From the NCBI GenBank assembly GCA_030688705.1, contig JAUYJH010000042.1, forward strand, positions 1 through 6,750: a DNA stretch of 6,750 nt, in the 5' to 3' direction. Each line of letters begins with the position of its first letter. The first letter of the stretch is position 1. Shown here in pieces: positions 4,915 to 6,750 of this stretch. Position numbers and translations under genes: made by a program. The stretch comes from Deltaproteobacteria bacterium. GTDB lineage: Bacteria > UBA10199 > SPLOWO2-01-44-7. A model generated the notes under the pieces. It saw only the letters and a program-made list of their open reading frames with translations. It had not been told where the DNA came from and searched no databases.

Positions 4915-5550
4915 TCAAATTGGGTCTGTTTTTAGATTTAATGTTTGCAGGAGGGAGCCTGCAAGAAAAAAATTTGCCAATACAAATGTGGGTGATCGCA
5001 ACAATAAAAAAGCGCCCAGTGTCAAACCAGTTACAGGAAAAGCTATTTCAGGTTTAATAGGTGCTAAATCGGGCAAGGTAAAGGTGGGGGGGTGGGGTTC
5101 CTCTATTTTTTCTGTTGCCTTTAGTTTTCCACGACCACCACACTTCTCCTGCATATTTTCATAAGCTGCAACAGTGGAAAGGGGTCGCAATCCCCAATCT
5201 CGAAAACCCCAACCAGAAACCATATCATGAATCAAAAATTTACCTAAAAGGGGAGCAAAAAGGCCAAGCAACAACCATCTTGAATTTTTACTCTCTATTG
5301 CGGCAAAAGGGGAAAGAATTACACAGGTAGCAATTTTCATCTCCAAGAGACCGACCAAAAATAATTGCATTTTGGCGATAAAACATTCACCGGGATGGAC
5401 TGGGTCTATTTCAATAGAGCTCGCGGGGGCAACAGACACAAATTGATCTATTTTTATTTCATCTTTTTTAGAAGCCAAAACCGGCTCGCAAGTTCCTTCA
5501 TTAGAACTAAAACCGGCATATTCAATATTATTAAAAGTGATTTTATTCAT
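4915..5550 (-). CDS. uncharacterised hydrophobic protein, 211 residues
   Basis: I do not recognise this protein. From ATG 5550 it shows a polar N-terminal 60 residues (Asn, Glu, Lys, Ser rich). It has hydrophobic stretches at about 61-83 and 92-107, a Trp/Gly/Arg patch GWGFRDWGLRP (113-123), a Pro/Glu/Lys-rich linker (about 140-168), and a long hydrophobic C-terminal stretch at about 170-202. Two to four membrane segments are plausible. No catalytic motif or signal peptide is evident. The ribosome site is weak (GAAGA about 10 bases upstream). It lies between the peptidase and parA, in the position where some relatives carry rsmG/mnmG, and is bracketed by parS sites at 4881 and 5616. It reads as AT-richer than the atp genes, suggesting a later arrival, but this is by eye. 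It could also be a fast-evolving lineage-specific gene. Confidence 0.6.
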   Translation of the reverse strand: MNKITFNNIEYAGFSSNEGTCEPVLASKKDEIKIDQFVSVAPASSIEIDPVHPGECFIAKMQLFLVGLLEMKIATCVILSPFAAIESKNSRWLLLGLFAPLLGKFLIHDMVSGWGFRDWGLRPLSTVAAYENMQEKCGGRGKLKATEKIEEPHPPTFTLPDLAPIKPEIAFPVTGLTLGAFLLLRSPTFVLANFFLAGSLLQTLNLKTDPI

Positions 5551-5615
5551 TTCGATATGGTCTTCGATCGCTGCCTAAAAATGTTGCTTCTTTTTTGCAA
5601 CTGGCTTTTCAGGGA

Positions 5616-5631
5616 TGTTTCACGTGAAACA
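5616..5631. other. parS: parS site between the peptidase and orphan genes
   Basis: Perfect TGTTTCACGTGAAACA, 4 bases beyond the peptidase stop codon in an 85-base gap. It is the most origin-distal or -proximal (direction unknown) of the four sites, 735 bases from its nearest neighbour. Confidence 0.95.
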
Positions 5632-5635
5632 AAGT

Positions 5636-6750
5636 TTAATCTTCGTTTTCAATTAATCCGAACTTTCTCAAGAGTCGTTGTATTTCTCTACCCGAAACTA
5701 TTCCTACCCTTTCAGCAAATGATCTATCATTGTCAACCTTAAGCAGCTCACTGCCATACACCATCCCCAGAAGGTGGCCATCGACATCGACCACTGGAGA
5801 GCCGCTGCTTCCTCCCCTCGACTCTGAATCGACAAGGTATCCGCCTGATCCATCCAACGAAATTCTCCCCATCGAAACAAGTATCACAGGATCCGTATTG
5901 TCTTGAAAGAAGCGAGGATAGCCTATGGAAAAACCTAGACTAGGAACGGAGGCGGCAACATTCGGCAAGGAGATAGGCTCTCGTCCGGAAAGAATAGGTA
6001 TCTGAAGAAGCGCTAAATCAGGTTCTTCTTTTTTTTCACGGACATGTAGGACACGCACTTCGGCTCCCCATTTTTCAAGGTCCGTTCCCTCCACACAATG
6101 CGAGCAAGTTACAATATGCCCTTCATTTGAAACCACAAAGGCGGTGCCGGTAGGAAGGGGACCAACACTTCCAAACAACCTTCGAATACCCGGAATTTCA
6201 ACTTGAGACTCTAAAAAGAAATAGTTCTCCACTTTGTTATGAGACAGTAAATCTACAGTCAAAGGAACAGGAGAGATGAGATGATCAAGACGATACGGTA
6301 GGCGGTCATTCCTGGAAACTGGGTGAGTCAGCCTTTTTTTACTTATTTCCCATGCTTTCAATAATGCACTTTCGAGGATCCTGGAAAAATCTCTCCTCTG
6401 GCGGATATGGCCTAAGTCAAAATATTTATATTTGCCCGCCATGCACCATAATTCGACTAGTGAAAAAAACAATGAATCGGAAAAATCATGCGTAAGTAGC
6501 CTTTCTGCAATCTGTTCCAGACCCTCTTTTTGACTACCAGAAATGTTGCGTACAGCATTCAAAAATAAAAGGGCCTCATCCGATCCAAATCCCTCCATGT
6601 TTTTTCCGTAACTACCCCCAATACTGCGGACGTTTAATAGGATACATTGGATATAATGCCAGAGAGTCATGGGGGCACTTTGTTCTACGGCGTTTCTAGT
6701 TTTTTCGCGAATTACGTCAAACGCGTTGTCAAGGCCCAGAACGACTTGAT
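5636..6750 (-). CDS. trypsin-like serine peptidase with a helical N-terminal region (5' end outside window)
   Basis: A chymotrypsin-fold serine peptidase (trypsin-like/S1 or DegP-like core). Numbering from the internal ATG at 6670: TGTAFVVSNEGHIVTCSHCVEG (174-195) carries catalytic His191, EPDLALLQIP (216-225) carries Asp218, and RGGSSGSPVVD (285-295) carries Ser289, so the triad is complete. The peptidase domain spans about 165-330. Residues before 150 are helical and charged with no recognised domain. No signal peptide is visible and there are no PDZ motifs after the core, so a cytoplasmic location is possible. The frame stays open upstream of 6670 to the window edge (26 more codons: VVLGLDNAFDVIREKTRN and so on) and ATG 6670 has no ribosome site, so the true start is probably off the edge. 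It could be a stress protease or an effector with a helical adaptor domain; the function is not established. Confidence 0.85.
   Translation of the reverse strand, partial: QVVLGLDNAFDVIREKTRNAVEQSAPMTLWHYIQCILLNVRSIGGSYGKNMEGFGSDEALLFLNAVRNISGSQKEGLEQIAERLLTHDFSDSLFFSLVELWCMAGKYKYFDLGHIRQRRDFSRILESALLKAWEISKKRLTHPVSRNDRLPYRLDHLISPVPLTVDLLSHNKVENYFFLESQVEIPGIRRLFGSVGPLPTGTAFVVSNEGHIVTCSHCVEGTDLEKWGAEVRVLHVREKKEEPDLALLQIPILSGREPISLPNVAASVPSLGFSIGYPRFFQDNTDPVILVSMGRISLDGSGGYLVDSESRGGSSGSPVVDVDGHLLGMVYGSELLKVDNDRSFAERVGIVSGREIQRLLRKFGLIENED

Noticed and set aside
5365..5742. Plus-strand 125-codon frame over the gap between the orphan gene and peptidase
   Set aside because: It overlaps both minus-strand genes, has no ribosome site, and translates parS as VSRET by chance of sequence.
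6668..6670. ATG 6670 as the peptidase start
   Set aside because: There is no ribosome site and the frame stays open with protein-like codons to the window edge, so the gene is treated as 5' partial.

Overview
The window is an almost entirely minus-strand stretch of a bacterial chromosome, close to the replication-origin/segregation region. It carries a chromosomal-type parA-parB pair, a bactofilin gene and the first part of an ATP synthase operon (b', b, delta, and the start of alpha). The a and c subunit genes do not lie directly upstream of b'. This split layout, with parAB and a bactofilin next to atpF-atpF-atpH-atpA, is one I associate with Geobacter-like and other deltaproteobacterial genomes. 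The AtpA N-terminus and the dense extragenic palindromes fit a deltaproteobacterial or related uncultured lineage. That assignment is inference from gene order and sequence style.

In order of transcription (high to low coordinates): 6750-5636 is a serine peptidase of the trypsin-like fold whose 5' end runs off the window. 5550-4915 is a 211-residue hydrophobic protein that I cannot assign. 4914-4694 is a 221-base spacer with parS sites, a low-complexity hairpin, a G-run and a REP-like repeat. 4693-3890 is parA and 3723-2842 is parB. 2791-2366 is a bactofilin. 2212-1745, 1668-1174, 1177-635 and 512-1 encode ATP synthase b', b, delta and the first 170 residues of alpha. No gap without a gene exceeds 300 bases, and I see no convincing plus-strand gene, tRNA, rRNA or CRISPR array.

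ParA (ATPase) and ParB (CTP-switch DNA clamp) would act on four perfect 16-bp parS palindromes at 4376, 4759, 4881 and 5616. One of these lies inside the parA coding sequence. The sites make this about 1.3-kb block a nucleoprotein loading zone for chromosome segregation. The bactofilin may supply a polymeric scaffold, as bactofilins do for ParABS in Myxococcus. The ATP synthase genes form a co-directional operon with an ATGA overlap between b and delta.

The most unusual aspect is how intergenic space is used. Five REP-like palindromes of one broad family sit at five gene junctions, and several supply the stop or start codons of neighbouring genes. A separate 159-bp, highly structured inverted-repeat element lies between parA and parB and encodes the last residues of ParA. 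The peptidase has an uncharacterised N-terminal helical region, and the neighbouring orphan gene is bracketed by parS sites.
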